64,000 nt of DNA from Flavobacterium sandaracinum (GCF_004349135.1 NZ_SMFN01000004.1:1-64000); one strand, 5' to 3'; counted from the first letter of the stretch, positions 1 to 8,479 are shown. Made by a program: numbers and translations. Notes: generated from the sequence alone by a model not told the origin.

Positions 1-243
1 ATTAAAGGACGAACCAAAGTGAATCATATGGCAGATAAAAAGATGAAATCAATATTACAAATGTGTGCTTTAGTTGCCGTAAAACATGATCCGCAACTCA
101 AAGAATATTATGAAAGAAAAAAAGGTGAAGGTAAGAACGCAATGCTGGTTTTAAACAATGTAAAATGTAAAATTATTGGTCGTGTTTTTTCTGTAATTAA
201 CAGACAAACTCCCTATATAAATACACATAAATTTGCCTGTTAA
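1..243 (+). mobile_element. IS110-family transposase, C-terminal fragment cut by the window edge
   Basis: The frame is open from base 1, so the N-terminus lies outside the window. The visible 80 residues match the C-terminal tail of IS110-family DEDD transposases: a helix-rich stretch with CALVAVKHDP, then LKEYYERKKGEGKNAML, then VINRQTPY near the end. The catalytic DEDD part and the serine-containing Tnp_20 core are not visible, so completeness cannot be judged. IS110 elements use a DEDD/serine recombinase and, as recently established, a bridge RNA encoded in a non-coding end. The sequence after the stop codon (244-335) would belong to the element's right end. A 34-bp repeat starts 34 nt after the stop. 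Confidence 0.85.
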
Positions 244-276
244 ATTTTAAATATTTTCTTGTTTTTTACCATAGAA

Positions 277-310
277 TGCGCTAACGATTGTGGTATATCG
301 GTGCGATCGG
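277..310. repeat. 34-bp direct repeat, copy 1
   Basis: This 34-bp sequence begins TGCGCTAACGATTG and ends GGTGCGATCGG. It recurs without mismatch at 1671-1704 in the same orientation. It sits 26 nt beyond the stop codon of the minus-strand Mrr-like gene and 34 nt beyond the end of the IS110 transposase. Its ends are weakly palindromic (CTAACGAT against ATCGGTTAA). Confidence 0.85.
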
Positions 311-335
311 TTAACTTATAAAATAAAAAACATAA

Positions 336-1250
336 TTATAAAATTGATTTCATTTTTTCAAAATCTCTTTTTAACTCAATGTATCGCATTTCGTCAACTA
401 TAATTGATTGTTTAAAAACAAGCATCAAATTAGATCCATTCCCTAGTATATATGAAATCCCAATAAATTCTGAATCCAATTCAATGTTATAATTATCATA
501 TAATATTTTTTTAAAGTTTATTTTCACTAATTGATCTTGCCTATTTTTATAATTATTGATCAGGTAATCATCCATTAAGATACTATACAAGCCTTCTACT
601 TTTTCAATTCGAATATCTTCATTTTGGAACAATATTTCTACACTCTCAGAATTCTGTATTAACTTCATTAAATAAAATGAAGACTTGAAAATAAAAGTAA
701 AAATAGAGCCCAATAATTCTTTTTGAATATAGTAATCAAATAATATTGTTGGTTCATAAGCATTGTGCAACTCTTTCCACGACTTAAAGGATTGAGGAAA
801 ATATCTTGCAAAAATTAAATTCATTTTTTCGTTTCCAACAATATGTCCCTCAATTTTTTTTTGATCGAATACAAGAAATTTTATCTTAAGATCATTTAAT
901 TTATTAAGCAAAGCTTGAGATGCAATTGTTGAGTAAAAACCAATAAAGCCATCACATCCAAAAGATTTTATCCTATCAGTAATGTCTATTTCTACATTAT
1001 TAGACACAGAAGACCCTGAATTAGCATAGTGCTTACAACTCACTAACCATTTAATTTCTTCATATGGTCCCTCCAAACCGTTTAACGTTTCAGAAACAAT
1101 TAAATCTTTACCGCCATCCGGGCCTCTACCTGGATCTTCAACTATTGTATACCCCAAAATCTCAAGAAAATCTCTTGCGAAAAGCTCAAAAGTATCTGAC
1201 AAACCACCATCTTTATTATCGATCGGAATTTCTGTAAAATTAATAGGCAT
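336..1250 (-). CDS. Mrr-like restriction endonuclease-fold protein
   Basis: The N-terminal half resembles the restriction_endonuclease/Mrr_cat fold, a PD-(D/E)xK nuclease family that includes type IV enzymes cutting modified DNA. Supporting motifs are GRGPDGGKD (residues 41-49) followed by VSCKHY (70-75), which mirrors the family's GxDGGxD and VQxKxY motifs with Ser in place of Gln. A helix-rich segment with IGFYSTIASQALLNKL follows. The last ~170 residues (about 135-304) match nothing I recognise and may be a target- or effector-sensing domain. I chose ATG at 1250; an ATG 33 nt upstream would add 11 residues. The gene stands alone, next to IS110 debris and followed by the 34-bp repeat, so a transferred defence gene is plausible. 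No methyltransferase partner is visible. Confidence 0.7.
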   Translation of the reverse strand: MPINFTEIPIDNKDGGLSDTFELFARDFLEILGYTIVEDPGRGPDGGKDLIVSETLNGLEGPYEEIKWLVSCKHYANSGSSVSNNVEIDITDRIKSFGCDGFIGFYSTIASQALLNKLNDLKIKFLVFDQKKIEGHIVGNEKMNLIFARYFPQSFKSWKELHNAYEPTILFDYYIQKELLGSIFTFIFKSSFYLMKLIQNSESVEILFQNEDIRIEKVEGLYSILMDDYLINNYKNRQDQLVKINFKKILYDNYNIELDSEFIGISYILGNGSNLMLVFKQSIIVDEMRYIELKRDFEKMKSIL

Positions 1251-1334
1251 GTAAATAGAACGTTTATATTTTAGGTTGCCCAAATATAATCAATTTTTCT
1301 TACGATTTTTTTAAAAATAAACAACTGAAAACCG

Positions 1335-1442
1335 AGCTCGCGTAAGAGATAGCAGCGGAAATCCTTTGTATTTTTCTTTAAAAACACAAAGATTGTAGTG
1401 CATAGCCCGACCCAAAGTGACCAGGAGGAACGACGAAGCAAC
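1335..1442. repeat. Interspersed hairpin repeat A, copy 1
   Basis: About 108 bp is shared with 2233-2341. Common blocks are GATAGCAG-GGAAATCCTTTGT, a TTCTTTAAAAACACAAAGATTG hairpin centre, CATAGCCCGACCCAAAGTG and AGGAGGAACGAC-AAGC. The centre folds as CTTTGT-TTTTT paired with AAAAACACAAAG. It lies upstream of the Mrr-like gene in a gene-free stretch. The minus-strand reading frame through it (1311-1511) is the translated repeat and is not called as a gene. Repeats of this kind are, to my recollection, common between genes in Flavobacterium. Confidence 0.75.
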
Positions 1443-1526
1443 TTTGGCTAAAATGAATGGTGTTCCAGTGAGAGTGTTATACAGTTTACCAATAACGATA
1501 CAATCTGGCAAGTCTTAATAAAAATA

Positions 1527-1558
1527 AAATCCGCTTCTTAGTGTAAAGAAGCGGATTT
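1527..1558 (-). terminator. Rho-independent terminator-like hairpin
   Basis: AAATCCGCTTCTT pairs with AAGAAGCGGATTT around an 8-nt loop. On the minus strand it is followed by TTTTATTTTTATT, so it would stop leftward transcription, perhaps from the small membrane gene at 1738-1956. A related hairpin with the same AATCCGC/GCGGATT base occurs at 2393-2430. Confidence 0.6.
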
Positions 1559-1670
1559 GTTCATTTAAAGTTTCGCAGCTACCCTAGCAAGGGCTCGGGT
1601 TTATAATTTGTAGACATTTGCTGTACTATTTGTATTGTTTGCTCATTATTGTGGGCACAGTTTACAAAAC

Positions 1671-1704
1671 TGCGCTAACGATTGTGGTATATCGGTGCGA
1701 TCGG
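1671..1704. repeat. 34-bp direct repeat, copy 2
   Basis: This is a perfect copy of 277-310 in the same orientation. It lies 34 nt beyond the stop of the minus-strand small membrane protein gene. The flanking bases on either side differ from those of copy 1, so the 34 bp marks the conserved unit. Confidence 0.85.
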
Positions 1705-1737
1705 GCTTAAATTGCTTATTTAATTTTTTCCATTTTT

Positions 1738-1956
1738 TTACAGAATTGGAATTCCTATCCAATGCATAATGAGCATTATTACAACAGTTATTCCAAAACT
1801 ACACAAAGTAAGAATACGCCAATAAACAGATCTTCCGTTCCCAAATCTCCAAATTCGTTCACCAGCTTCTTCTCTATTTGATTTCAAAGTTAATTTCGAC
1901 AATATATATGTTGAAACAATAAAAATAAAAATAGCAATTAACCAAAATTTTATCAT
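1738..1956 (-). CDS. Small two-helix membrane protein, hypothetical
   Basis: The 72-residue product has a hydrophobic helix at residues 2-22, a basic linker with KLTLKSNREEAGERIWRFGNGRSVYW, and a second hydrophobic helix at about 50-71. The topology is that of a small inner-membrane protein with a short charged loop. I do not recognise the family. It is followed at the 3' side by the 34-bp repeat that also follows the Mrr-like gene, so the two may share an acquisition history. No promoter stands out. Confidence 0.5.
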   Translation of the reverse strand: MIKFWLIAIFIFIVSTYILSKLTLKSNREEAGERIWRFGNGRSVYWRILTLCSFGITVVIMLIMHWIGIPIL

Positions 1957-2232
1957 AAGTTATATTTTTTTAAATATCATTAAATTCTCTCGTATTTCTT
2001 AAAATTACCGCCAAATGCTTTGTAAACTTTCTGACCAAAAATATTTCTACAAAATTGGATTTACCTGCGTAATTTCGGCACAACTAGCCAGTAAAATTGA
2101 TATCCGCACTACAACATAGCGTGTATACACCCAAAATAAGGTAAATAGGCGCAACTACTTGTCTCTTTTTATATTTTCAAATATATTATAATTTTCTTAT
2201 AATTTAGCAGAAAAAACGTCTTAAATATCGCG

Positions 2233-2341
2233 GGTTGCGTGAGGGATAGCAGTGGAAATCCTTTGTGTTTTTTCTTTAAAAACACAAAGATTGCAACGCA
2301 TAGCCCGACCCAAAGTGGCTAGGAGGAACGACAAAGCCAAC
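2233..2341. repeat. Interspersed hairpin repeat A, copy 2
   Basis: This is the second copy of the repeat at 1335-1442, same orientation, with scattered substitutions and one extra T in the loop. Its central stem is perfect: CTTTGTGTTTTT pairs with AAAAACACAAAG around TCTTT. Confidence 0.8.
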
Positions 2342-2392
2342 TGCAGGGTCACGCCCAAAAAATAAGTAATCAAAAGATGAAGTTCATAAAAA

Positions 2393-2430
2393 AATCCGCA
2401 ACTCTAGACTTTTGTCACAAGAAGCGGATT
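2393..2430 (-). terminator. Terminator of the saccharopine dehydrogenase-like gene
   Basis: AATCCGC (2393-2399) pairs with GCGGATT (2424-2430). On the minus strand the stem is followed by a T-run. It lies 29 nt past the stop codon of the leftward gene ending at 2459. Confidence 0.55.
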
Positions 2431-2458
2431 GATCAAACTAAAAATCTAAAAAAAACTA

Positions 2459-3829
2459 CTAACTAAACTCTTTATCCGGATTGTATCCTAAATACGACAT
2501 GGATTGCTCTTTGAAAACTACGCCGTACTCTTCTAATTCTTTTAAAATGGGCTCATACACTTCCTTACGAATGGGCAATTGTACGCCCGGAGTCGTAATT
2601 TTACCATTTAGGATTAACAAAGTCGCCATGGCAACGGGTAAACCCACTGTTTTTGCCATCGCAGTATAGGTTTGATCGTCGCCAATGCACACCATTTTGG
2701 AATCTATTTGTTCTTTTTTGCCCTGTATTTCGTATCCAAATTTGTGGTACATGACAATCATATCTTTATCATCTTGCTGAAGCGTCCAACTATCAGTCAA
2801 TATTTTCTCTAGAATTTGAGCGGGTGTAGCGTTTTTCAAACCCACAATTTTATCACGATTGAACAAATCGAGTTCCAATAATTTGTCCCACATGATATCA
2901 TCTTGGTCAATTTTCAGAATCAAACGCGTCTTGATTTCCACTGAATCTGTGGGATGATACGGCAAAAACGAATTCACAAATTCTCTGTAACTCATGTTCA
3001 CTGAATCCTCCATAACGTAACTGTCATCCGTCATTCCTAATTGCACAAACATATTCCATGCTTTAGAGAAACCCACTCTTCGGATCGTTCCTCTGTACAA
3101 CGTGAGCACATTATCTAAACCATACACACTGCGGTATTTCAAGGAATCTCTATTCGAATACGCTTCAAAACGACCGTATCCTTCTACTTGTAAAAACTCG
3201 GTTCTGCGAAACAAATTACAGTACGGAATGTATTTATAAGTTCCTTCCTGAATAAATTTGGCAGCGCCACCTTGCCCTGCCAGAACCACATTCCGAGGTG
3301 CCCAAGTAAATTTATAATTCCAAAGATTCGTATCGGATTCGGGAGCGACAAGTCCACCACAAAAAGATTCAAAAAGAAGCATTTCTCCGCCTTTTTCCTT
3401 TATTTCATCAATCACTTTCATCGCGCTCATGTGATCAATTCCAGGATCCAGTCCGATTTCATTCATGAAAATCAGATTGTTTTCCTTTGCGGCAGCATCT
3501 AATTCTTGCATCGCATCACTCACGTAAGAGGCGGTAACCAGATGTTTTTTATAAATAATACAATCTTTGGCCACCTGAATATGCAAATGAGCCGGCAACA
3601 TCGAAATGACAATATCAGCGATTTGTATGGCTTTCTTTCTTTGATCTTCATCAAAAATATTCAACGCAATTGCCGTAGCATTGGAGTGATTATTTGTCTT
3701 TTTTTGGGCCAAAGCCAAAGACAAATCACCAATAACAAGATGCAAATTCTCTTTCTCAGATTTATCTAAAAGATACTGAATCAATGAGGATGCTGATCTT
3801 CCTGCTCCAATGATTAAAATTGTTCTCAT
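2459..3829 (-). CDS. Saccharopine dehydrogenase family protein
   Basis: The 456-residue protein starts with a Rossmann motif, ILIIGAGRSASSLIQYLL, and continues with the saccharopine dehydrogenase NADP domain and catalytic C-terminal domain (NEIGLDPGIDHMSAMKVID, then ESFCGGLVAPE). Family members form or split saccharopine, joining lysine and glutamate/2-oxoglutarate. A glutaryl-CoA dehydrogenase at 45080 makes lysine breakdown an attractive but unproven role. I chose ATG at 3829: the longer start at 3850 falls inside a good promoter (-7 TATGTTTG, 3848-3855). It is transcribed alone. Confidence 0.85.
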   Translation of the reverse strand: MRTILIIGAGRSASSLIQYLLDKSEKENLHLVIGDLSLALAQKKTNNHSNATAIALNIFDEDQRKKAIQIADIVISMLPAHLHIQVAKDCIIYKKHLVTASYVSDAMQELDAAAKENNLIFMNEIGLDPGIDHMSAMKVIDEIKEKGGEMLLFESFCGGLVAPESDTNLWNYKFTWAPRNVVLAGQGGAAKFIQEGTYKYIPYCNLFRRTEFLQVEGYGRFEAYSNRDSLKYRSVYGLDNVLTLYRGTIRRVGFSKAWNMFVQLGMTDDSYVMEDSVNMSYREFVNSFLPYHPTDSVEIKTRLILKIDQDDIMWDKLLELDLFNRDKIVGLKNATPAQILEKILTDSWTLQQDDKDMIVMYHKFGYEIQGKKEQIDSKMVCIGDDQTYTAMAKTVGLPVAMATLLILNGKITTPGVQLPIRKEVYEPILKELEEYGVVFKEQSMSYLGYNPDKEFS

Positions 3830-3847
3830 TTTTATATATTTATAACA

Positions 3848-3879
3848 CAAACATACAAAAATGTTGTATTTATAACAAA
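3848..3879 (-). promoter_or_regulatory. Bacteroidetes-type promoter for the saccharopine dehydrogenase-like gene
   Basis: Read on the minus strand, TTTG (3876-3879) is followed after 20 nt by TATGTTTG (3848-3855), close to the -33/-7 consensus TTTG/TAnnTTTG. The expected start is about 12 nt before the ATG at 3829, which decides that start over 3850. Confidence 0.65.
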
Positions 3880-3984
3880 CCGACGTCGTTTATTTTGAAA
3901 TAAATTGAAAAACACTTTTCAAATATTCCGCCTTACTGCATAAAACTATCGCCATAAATCCTTTTAAATTCATTCGAGATGAAA

Positions 3985-3992
3985 TACTTTTG
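3985..3992 (+). promoter_or_regulatory. -7 element for the DUF423 gene
   Basis: TACTTTTG matches TAnnTTTG and lies 17 nt before the ATG at 4010. No strong -33 TTTG is visible. Confidence 0.5.
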
Positions 3993-4009
3993 CAACAAAG
4001 ACATTTAAA

Positions 4010-4411
4010 ATGAACAAAAAGATACTTTCGACAGCCATTATTCTTGGAATGATTGCTATAATTTTAGGCGCTTTTGGCGCACATGCACTAAAAAAAGTAC
4101 TCTCTGTAGAGCAACTAGTTACATTTGAAACTGGAGTGCGCTATCAAATATATCATGCACTATTTTTATTGTTTTTAGGACTCATGAATGATATTACTCA
4201 ACGAATCAAAAAAACAATCTACTTTTTGGTCCTTTCAGGTGTAATTTTATTCTCAGGTTCCATCTACTTATTGGCGACAAACGACCTGACATCTTTTGAT
4301 TTTAAGACAATTGGATTTGTAACACCGATCGGTGGACTCCTATTAATACTGGCTTGGGGCGTTTTATTAGTCTCTGTCATAAATAATAAATCACAAAATC
4401 AGAAGAATTAA
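4010..4411 (+). CDS. DUF423 family membrane protein
   Basis: The 133-residue protein has four hydrophobic helices. The N-terminus combines a helix with the family signature GAFGAHALK (about residues 21-29), followed by TGVRYQIYHALFLLFLG and a C-terminal TPIGGLLLILAWGVLL. These are hallmarks of the DUF423 (YgdD-like) family of inner-membrane proteins of unknown function. Length is normal. It is a single gene 65 nt upstream of pckA, which has its own -7 element. Confidence 0.9.
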   Translation: MNKKILSTAIILGMIAIILGAFGAHALKKVLSVEQLVTFETGVRYQIYHALFLLFLGLMNDITQRIKKTIYFLVLSGVILFSGSIYLLATNDLTSFDFKTIGFVTPIGGLLLILAWGVLLVSVINNKSQNQKN

Positions 4412-4433
4412 AGGCTAACTGAAATATAATTTC

Positions 4434-4441
4434 TACTTTTG
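4434..4441 (+). promoter_or_regulatory. -7 element for pckA
   Basis: TACTTTTG matches TAnnTTTG and lies 35 nt before the pckA ATG at 4477. The same octamer precedes the DUF423 gene. Confidence 0.5.
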
Positions 4442-4476
4442 CAGTCTATAAAAAGTAACTACACAATAATAAATTT

Positions 4477-6078
4477 ATGGACAATAACACGCTTTTCTCG
4501 CAATCGATTTCGTTAAAAGAATTAGGAATTGAAAATACCAAAATTCATTACCAGTTATCCCCTGAAGAATTACACGAAATAACTTTAAAAACAGGTCAAG
4601 GAATTGAGACTTCTACTGGAGCGTTAGCTGTCAATACAGGAGAATATACTGGACGATCGCCTCAAGACCGTTATATCGTAAAAGACAGTATTAGTGAAAA
4701 TCAAGTTTGGTGGGGAAAAGTAAACATCCCTTTTGAACCAGCAGCATTTGATGCTTTATACAATAAGGTTACCGCTTATTTATCAGACAAAGAAATTTAT
4801 GTTAGAGATTCGTACGTGTGCTCTGATCCAAATTATAGATTAAATGTTCGTGTTATTACAGAAACTCCTTGGGCAAATTTATTTTGTTACAATATGTTTT
4901 TGAGACCCGAAATGGAAGAATTAGCCAATTTCAACGCGGAATGGACTCTTTTGTGTGTACCAAGTTTTATGGCAGATCCAGCAGTAGACGGAACACGCCA
5001 AAGCAACTTCGCCATTCTTGACTTTACAAAAAAAGTAGTTTTAATAGGCGGAACTGGATATACTGGAGAAATGAAAAAAGGGATTTTCTCTGCTTTGAAT
5101 TTCATTTTGCCGGTGTTCAAAAATACTTTGCCAATGCACTGTAGTGCCAATGTTGGGAAAGACGGTGATACAGCTATTTTCTTTGGATTATCAGGAACTG
5201 GAAAAACAACTTTATCAGCTGATCCTGACCGAAAATTAATTGGTGACGATGAACATGGTTGGACCAATGAAAATACAGTTTTCAACTTTGAAGGCGGTTG
5301 CTATGCAAAAGTGATCAATCTTTCCGAAGAAAACGAACCAGATATTTTTAGAGCCATTAAAAAAGGAGCAATCCTTGAAAATGTAATTATCAATGAGGAC
5401 ACTAATGAAGTGGATTTTGAAGATATTTCCATCACTCAAAACACCCGCGTAAGTTATCCTATTTTCCATATTGACAACATACAGCCCGGTTCTATTGGAA
5501 AAAATCCAAAAAATATATTTTTCTTAACGGCCGATTCATTCGGAATATTACCTCCAATTTCTAAACTTACTCCTGGACAAGCTGCATACCATTTTATTTC
5601 TGGATACACTGCAAAAGTGGCGGGTACCGAAGCTGGAATTACAGAACCTCAACCTAATTTTTCTGCTTGTTTTGGCGCACCATTTATGCCATTACACCCA
5701 ACAAAATACGCTGAAATGTTGAGTAAAAAAATGAAAGACGCCAATGTAAAAGTTTGGTTAATCAACACAGGTTGGACAGGCGGACCTTACGGAATAGGTA
5801 GCCGAATGAAATTAAAATACACCCGTGCTATGATTACCGCTGCCTTAAACGGAGAATTGGATGATGTGGCGTATGAAAACCACCAAGTTTTTGGAATTGC
5901 AAAACCACAAACTTGTCCAAACGTTCCAAGCGAAATATTGAATCCTAGAAATACATGGGAAGACCCTGAACTATACGATCAAAAATCGGTAGAATTAGCT
6001 CAAAAATTCATAGCAAACTTTGCCAAATTTGAAGAATTTGCCAATGCCGAAATTATGGCTGGTGCTCCTTCAGCTTAA
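4477..6078 (+). CDS. pckA: Phosphoenolpyruvate carboxykinase (ATP)
   Basis: The protein converts oxaloacetate and ATP to phosphoenolpyruvate, CO2 and ADP, the entry step of gluconeogenesis in the cytosol. At 533 residues it has the normal length. Diagnostic segments are TGEYTGRSPQDRYIV near residue 60, the kinase-1a loop GLSGTGKTTLSAD at about 236-248, the metal-binding IGDDEHGW just after it, and NTGWTGGPYGIGSRM towards the C-terminus. It is monocistronic, with a -7 element upstream and a strong terminator downstream. Confidence 0.98.
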   Translation: MDNNTLFSQSISLKELGIENTKIHYQLSPEELHEITLKTGQGIETSTGALAVNTGEYTGRSPQDRYIVKDSISENQVWWGKVNIPFEPAAFDALYNKVTAYLSDKEIYVRDSYVCSDPNYRLNVRVITETPWANLFCYNMFLRPEMEELANFNAEWTLLCVPSFMADPAVDGTRQSNFAILDFTKKVVLIGGTGYTGEMKKGIFSALNFILPVFKNTLPMHCSANVGKDGDTAIFFGLSGTGKTTLSADPDRKLIGDDEHGWTNENTVFNFEGGCYAKVINLSEENEPDIFRAIKKGAILENVIINEDTNEVDFEDISITQNTRVSYPIFHIDNIQPGSIGKNPKNIFFLTADSFGILPPISKLTPGQAAYHFISGYTAKVAGTEAGITEPQPNFSACFGAPFMPLHPTKYAEMLSKKMKDANVKVWLINTGWTGGPYGIGSRMKLKYTRAMITAALNGELDDVAYENHQVFGIAKPQTCPNVPSEILNPRNTWEDPELYDQKSVELAQKFIANFAKFEEFANAEIMAGAPSA

Positions 6079-6100
6079 GTTAATTATAATTCAAAAGCAG

Positions 6101-6134
6101 TAGAGCCGTTCGTAAAGAGCGGCTCTATTTTTTT
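6101..6134 (+). terminator. Terminator of pckA
   Basis: AGAGCCG (6102-6108) pairs with CGGCTCT (6120-6126), followed by ATTTTTTT. It begins 23 nt after the pckA stop codon. Confidence 0.85.
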
Positions 6135-6227
6135 GGACTAAAATTAGTAAACAAAAACAAATCAACTATTTATACCAAGATTCGGTTTTTGGCGTTAATT
6201 TTGTAGTCAATCAAAAAATCATCAATC

Positions 6228-7328
6228 ATGTTAAAACAATTTTTCATCCTTTGTTCCGGAGCCGACAGAGACTTACTTGAAGGCTGTTCCGAAGGCGAAC
6301 AAACCAAATATGTAGGTATTGGCGCCACTGTCTTCTTTACTGCAGTAATGGCTTTTCTTGCCAGTTCGTATGCACTATTCACCGTTTTTGACAACATTTA
6401 TCCTGCAATCGCTTTTGGTATCGTTTGGAGTTTACTTATTTTTAATTTGGATCGTTTTATTGTTTCCACTATTCGAAAGAGAGACAAAATAGGAAGTGAA
6501 TTTCTACAGGCAACTCCCCGAATCATTTTGGCGGTAATTATTGCGATCGTAATTTCGAAACCATTGGAAATTAAAATCTTCGAAAAAGAAATCAATACCG
6601 TTTTATTGAAGGAGAAAAATGCAATGGCTTTAGCCAATAAAAAAGAAGTGGCGAATTATTTCAAATCGGATTTGGACAAAAATAAAGCAGCAATCGACAA
6701 ATTAAAATTGGAAATCTCAAGCAAAGAGAAAGAAGTAAATACGCTTTATGAAACCTACATCACCGAAGCCGAAGGAACCGCAGGTACCAAAAAATTAGGA
6801 AAAGGCCCTGTTTTTAAAGAAAAAATTGCCAAACATGATTTGGCAAAACAAGAACTGGACACCTTACAAAAAACCAACTTGGCTAAAATTGCTGAAATGG
6901 AGAAAAATACGAAAACGTTACAAACTGATTTAGATAAGAAAATTACCGAAACACAGCCCATAATTGATGGATTTGACGGTTTAATGGCACGAATCAATGC
7001 CTTGGATAAATTACCGTGGTTGCCTTCGTTTTTCATAATGTTACTGTTTTTGGCTATTGAAACTTCTCCTATTATAGCTAAATTGCTATCTCCAAAAGGA
7101 GAATACGATTATAAACTGGAAGATCTGGAAACAGCATTAAAGGCAACAATTGAACAAGACAAATACCAACGTACTTTATTGGTAAAAACTAGTGCAACCA
7201 TGCACGATAAAATCTACGGAGCTATTGTAGACGACAAACAGTTGTATGATTTACAACGAAAAAACGCTACCGATTTATTAGAATTACAATCTAATAATTT
7301 TGTAGAAAAGCAGAAAAGGACATTCTAA
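6228..7328 (+). CDS. DUF4407 domain-containing membrane protein
   Basis: The 366-residue protein matches the DUF4407 family. The N-terminal part has LFCSGAD-type residues (ILCSGADRDLL) and three hydrophobic helices (about 28-65 and 95-115) with NLDRFIV between. A long charged coiled-coil follows at about 125-245, then a fourth helix (PSFFIMLLFLAIETSPIIAKLL) and a charged C-terminal tail. The role is unknown; the shape suggests a membrane protein with a long periplasmic or cytoplasmic coiled coil. A TAATTTTG -7 element is present at 6196-6203. It appears monocistronic. Confidence 0.85.
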   Translation: MLKQFFILCSGADRDLLEGCSEGEQTKYVGIGATVFFTAVMAFLASSYALFTVFDNIYPAIAFGIVWSLLIFNLDRFIVSTIRKRDKIGSEFLQATPRIILAVIIAIVISKPLEIKIFEKEINTVLLKEKNAMALANKKEVANYFKSDLDKNKAAIDKLKLEISSKEKEVNTLYETYITEAEGTAGTKKLGKGPVFKEKIAKHDLAKQELDTLQKTNLAKIAEMEKNTKTLQTDLDKKITETQPIIDGFDGLMARINALDKLPWLPSFFIMLLFLAIETSPIIAKLLSPKGEYDYKLEDLETALKATIEQDKYQRTLLVKTSATMHDKIYGAIVDDKQLYDLQRKNATDLLELQSNNFVEKQKRTF

Positions 7329-7388
7329 CACAGATAAAGTTTAAATTAATTTTATCATTTTTAAGTTGACTTTATCAAACACTAAAAT

Positions 7389-8441
7389 CTAGAAACAATC
7401 AGATATAGCTAACGCTAAAAAGCTCCCCTGTAAAAGGATAAAATTTATATTTTTACTTGATTTAAGTAAACTGATCGGTGTAAAACCATGAAATAATTTG
7501 AATGCTGCCGAAAAATGGGACACATCTTTATAACCGCATTTATAAGCCACTTCACCTACATTTGAAACTTTATTTTTTAATAAATTTATAGCATATTCCA
7601 TTCTTAACTTTGTTACATACCCTTTGATTGTTGTTTCAAAACACGTTTTAAACCCTTTTTTGAGCTTAAATTCATTAAGCGCTACAGCTCTTGAAAGTTC
7701 AGGAATTGAAGGTGCATGCGTAAAATTAGTCTCTAAGATTATTTTGGCTTTTAACAACTTAAGATAATCCGCTTCGTTTACACTTTCTTTTTCTTGATTT
7801 AAATTTATTAAAGTATCAAATTGTAAAATCAAAAGTTCTTTTATTTTTGCTTCTAAATACATTTTTTTGATAAAACCTTCATATTTACAAGTTCTAATTT
7901 CATAAATAACCCATTGTATATTTTTATTAAAAGGGAGGTATTTTGGAGTTAAATAACTGGATTTTTTTTGTGTAATAGCGTTAGAAAATTTCTTGTGAAG
8001 TTCCCATTCATTATGAATTAATAAACGATAATAATTCAACGATAAGATAATTGAAAAACAATCTACCTCTTCATTAGCTGGAACTTTTAAAGTACCCTTA
8101 AAATTATCCGAATATAAAATATTATGTGTGTTTTTTATTTTATCCAAATCTGTATCTAATTGATCTACATCTATTTCTACATTGTTACAATATATAAAAT
8201 TCATCATAACACATTCCCCATGTATTTGTAGTTGTAGCACTTGCTGGGTTGCAAAACGCATTTTTGAATCTAGAATCACTATTCCATCGCCAATCAAATT
8301 AGTAATGGTTAGTTGTTCTATACACCCGTTTTGAATGGTAATTTTATCTTCAACAAAATTACTTTTTTGATTATAGGAATTCCTAACTTCTGCATGTAGC
8401 AAAAGCGCTTCTTTCCCCACAATATTCAATTTAACTTCCAT
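7389..8441 (-). CDS. AraC family transcriptional regulator (PchR-like)
   Basis: The C-terminal 100 residues form an AraC double helix-turn-helix: SRAVALNEFKLKKGFK, then GYVTKLRMEYAINLL and VGEVAYKCGYKDVSHFSAAF. The ~240-residue N-terminal part is a sensor region without clear motifs, as in PchR-type siderophore regulators. I chose ATG at 8441 (MEVKLNI); the upstream candidate at 8462 overlaps the first operator-like repeat. It is divergent from the TonB receptor gene, which it probably activates, and the two repeats at 8444-8479 lie directly in front of its start, so it may also control itself. Confidence 0.85.
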   Translation of the reverse strand: MEVKLNIVGKEALLLHAEVRNSYNQKSNFVEDKITIQNGCIEQLTITNLIGDGIVILDSKMRFATQQVLQLQIHGECVMMNFIYCNNVEIDVDQLDTDLDKIKNTHNILYSDNFKGTLKVPANEEVDCFSIILSLNYYRLLIHNEWELHKKFSNAITQKKSSYLTPKYLPFNKNIQWVIYEIRTCKYEGFIKKMYLEAKIKELLILQFDTLINLNQEKESVNEADYLKLLKAKIILETNFTHAPSIPELSRAVALNEFKLKKGFKTCFETTIKGYVTKLRMEYAINLLKNKVSNVGEVAYKCGYKDVSHFSAAFKLFHGFTPISLLKSSKNINFILLQGSFLALAISDCF

Positions 8442-8443
8442 AG

Positions 8444-8479
8444 TAATAATCCGTTTTTGCAAAATAATAATCCGTTTTT
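8444..8479. promoter_or_regulatory. Tandem AraC-type operator repeats
   Basis: TAATAATCCGTTTTT occurs at 8444-8458 and again at 8465-8479, identical, with a 21-bp period (two helical turns). AraC family proteins commonly bind such same-face direct half-sites. The downstream copy ends 27 bp before the -7 element of the TonB receptor gene, covering the -33 region, as expected for activation. The upstream copy abuts the regulator's own ATG. Confidence 0.65.

Larger units (their letters stand above)
1251..1737. other. Gene-poor stretch between the Mrr-like gene and the small membrane gene
   Basis: I see no convincing gene here. It holds repeat A copy 1 (1335-1442), a strong hairpin (1527-1558), a short GC-rich dyad near 1573-1595 (ACCCTAGCAAGGGCTCGGGT), a dyad at 1654-1674 and the second 34-bp repeat (1671-1704). 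Confidence 0.6.
1957..2458. other. Intergenic stretch with repeat and terminator
   Basis: No gene is supported in these 502 bases. The stretch contains the palindrome GTGTATACAC (2121-2130), repeat A copy 2 (2233-2341) and the hairpin at 2393-2430. Confidence 0.6.

Noticed and set aside
1311..1511. A 66-codon minus-strand frame
   Set aside because: Much of it is the translated repeat A; the same sequence recurs at 2233-2341 in a different context, so it is not a gene.
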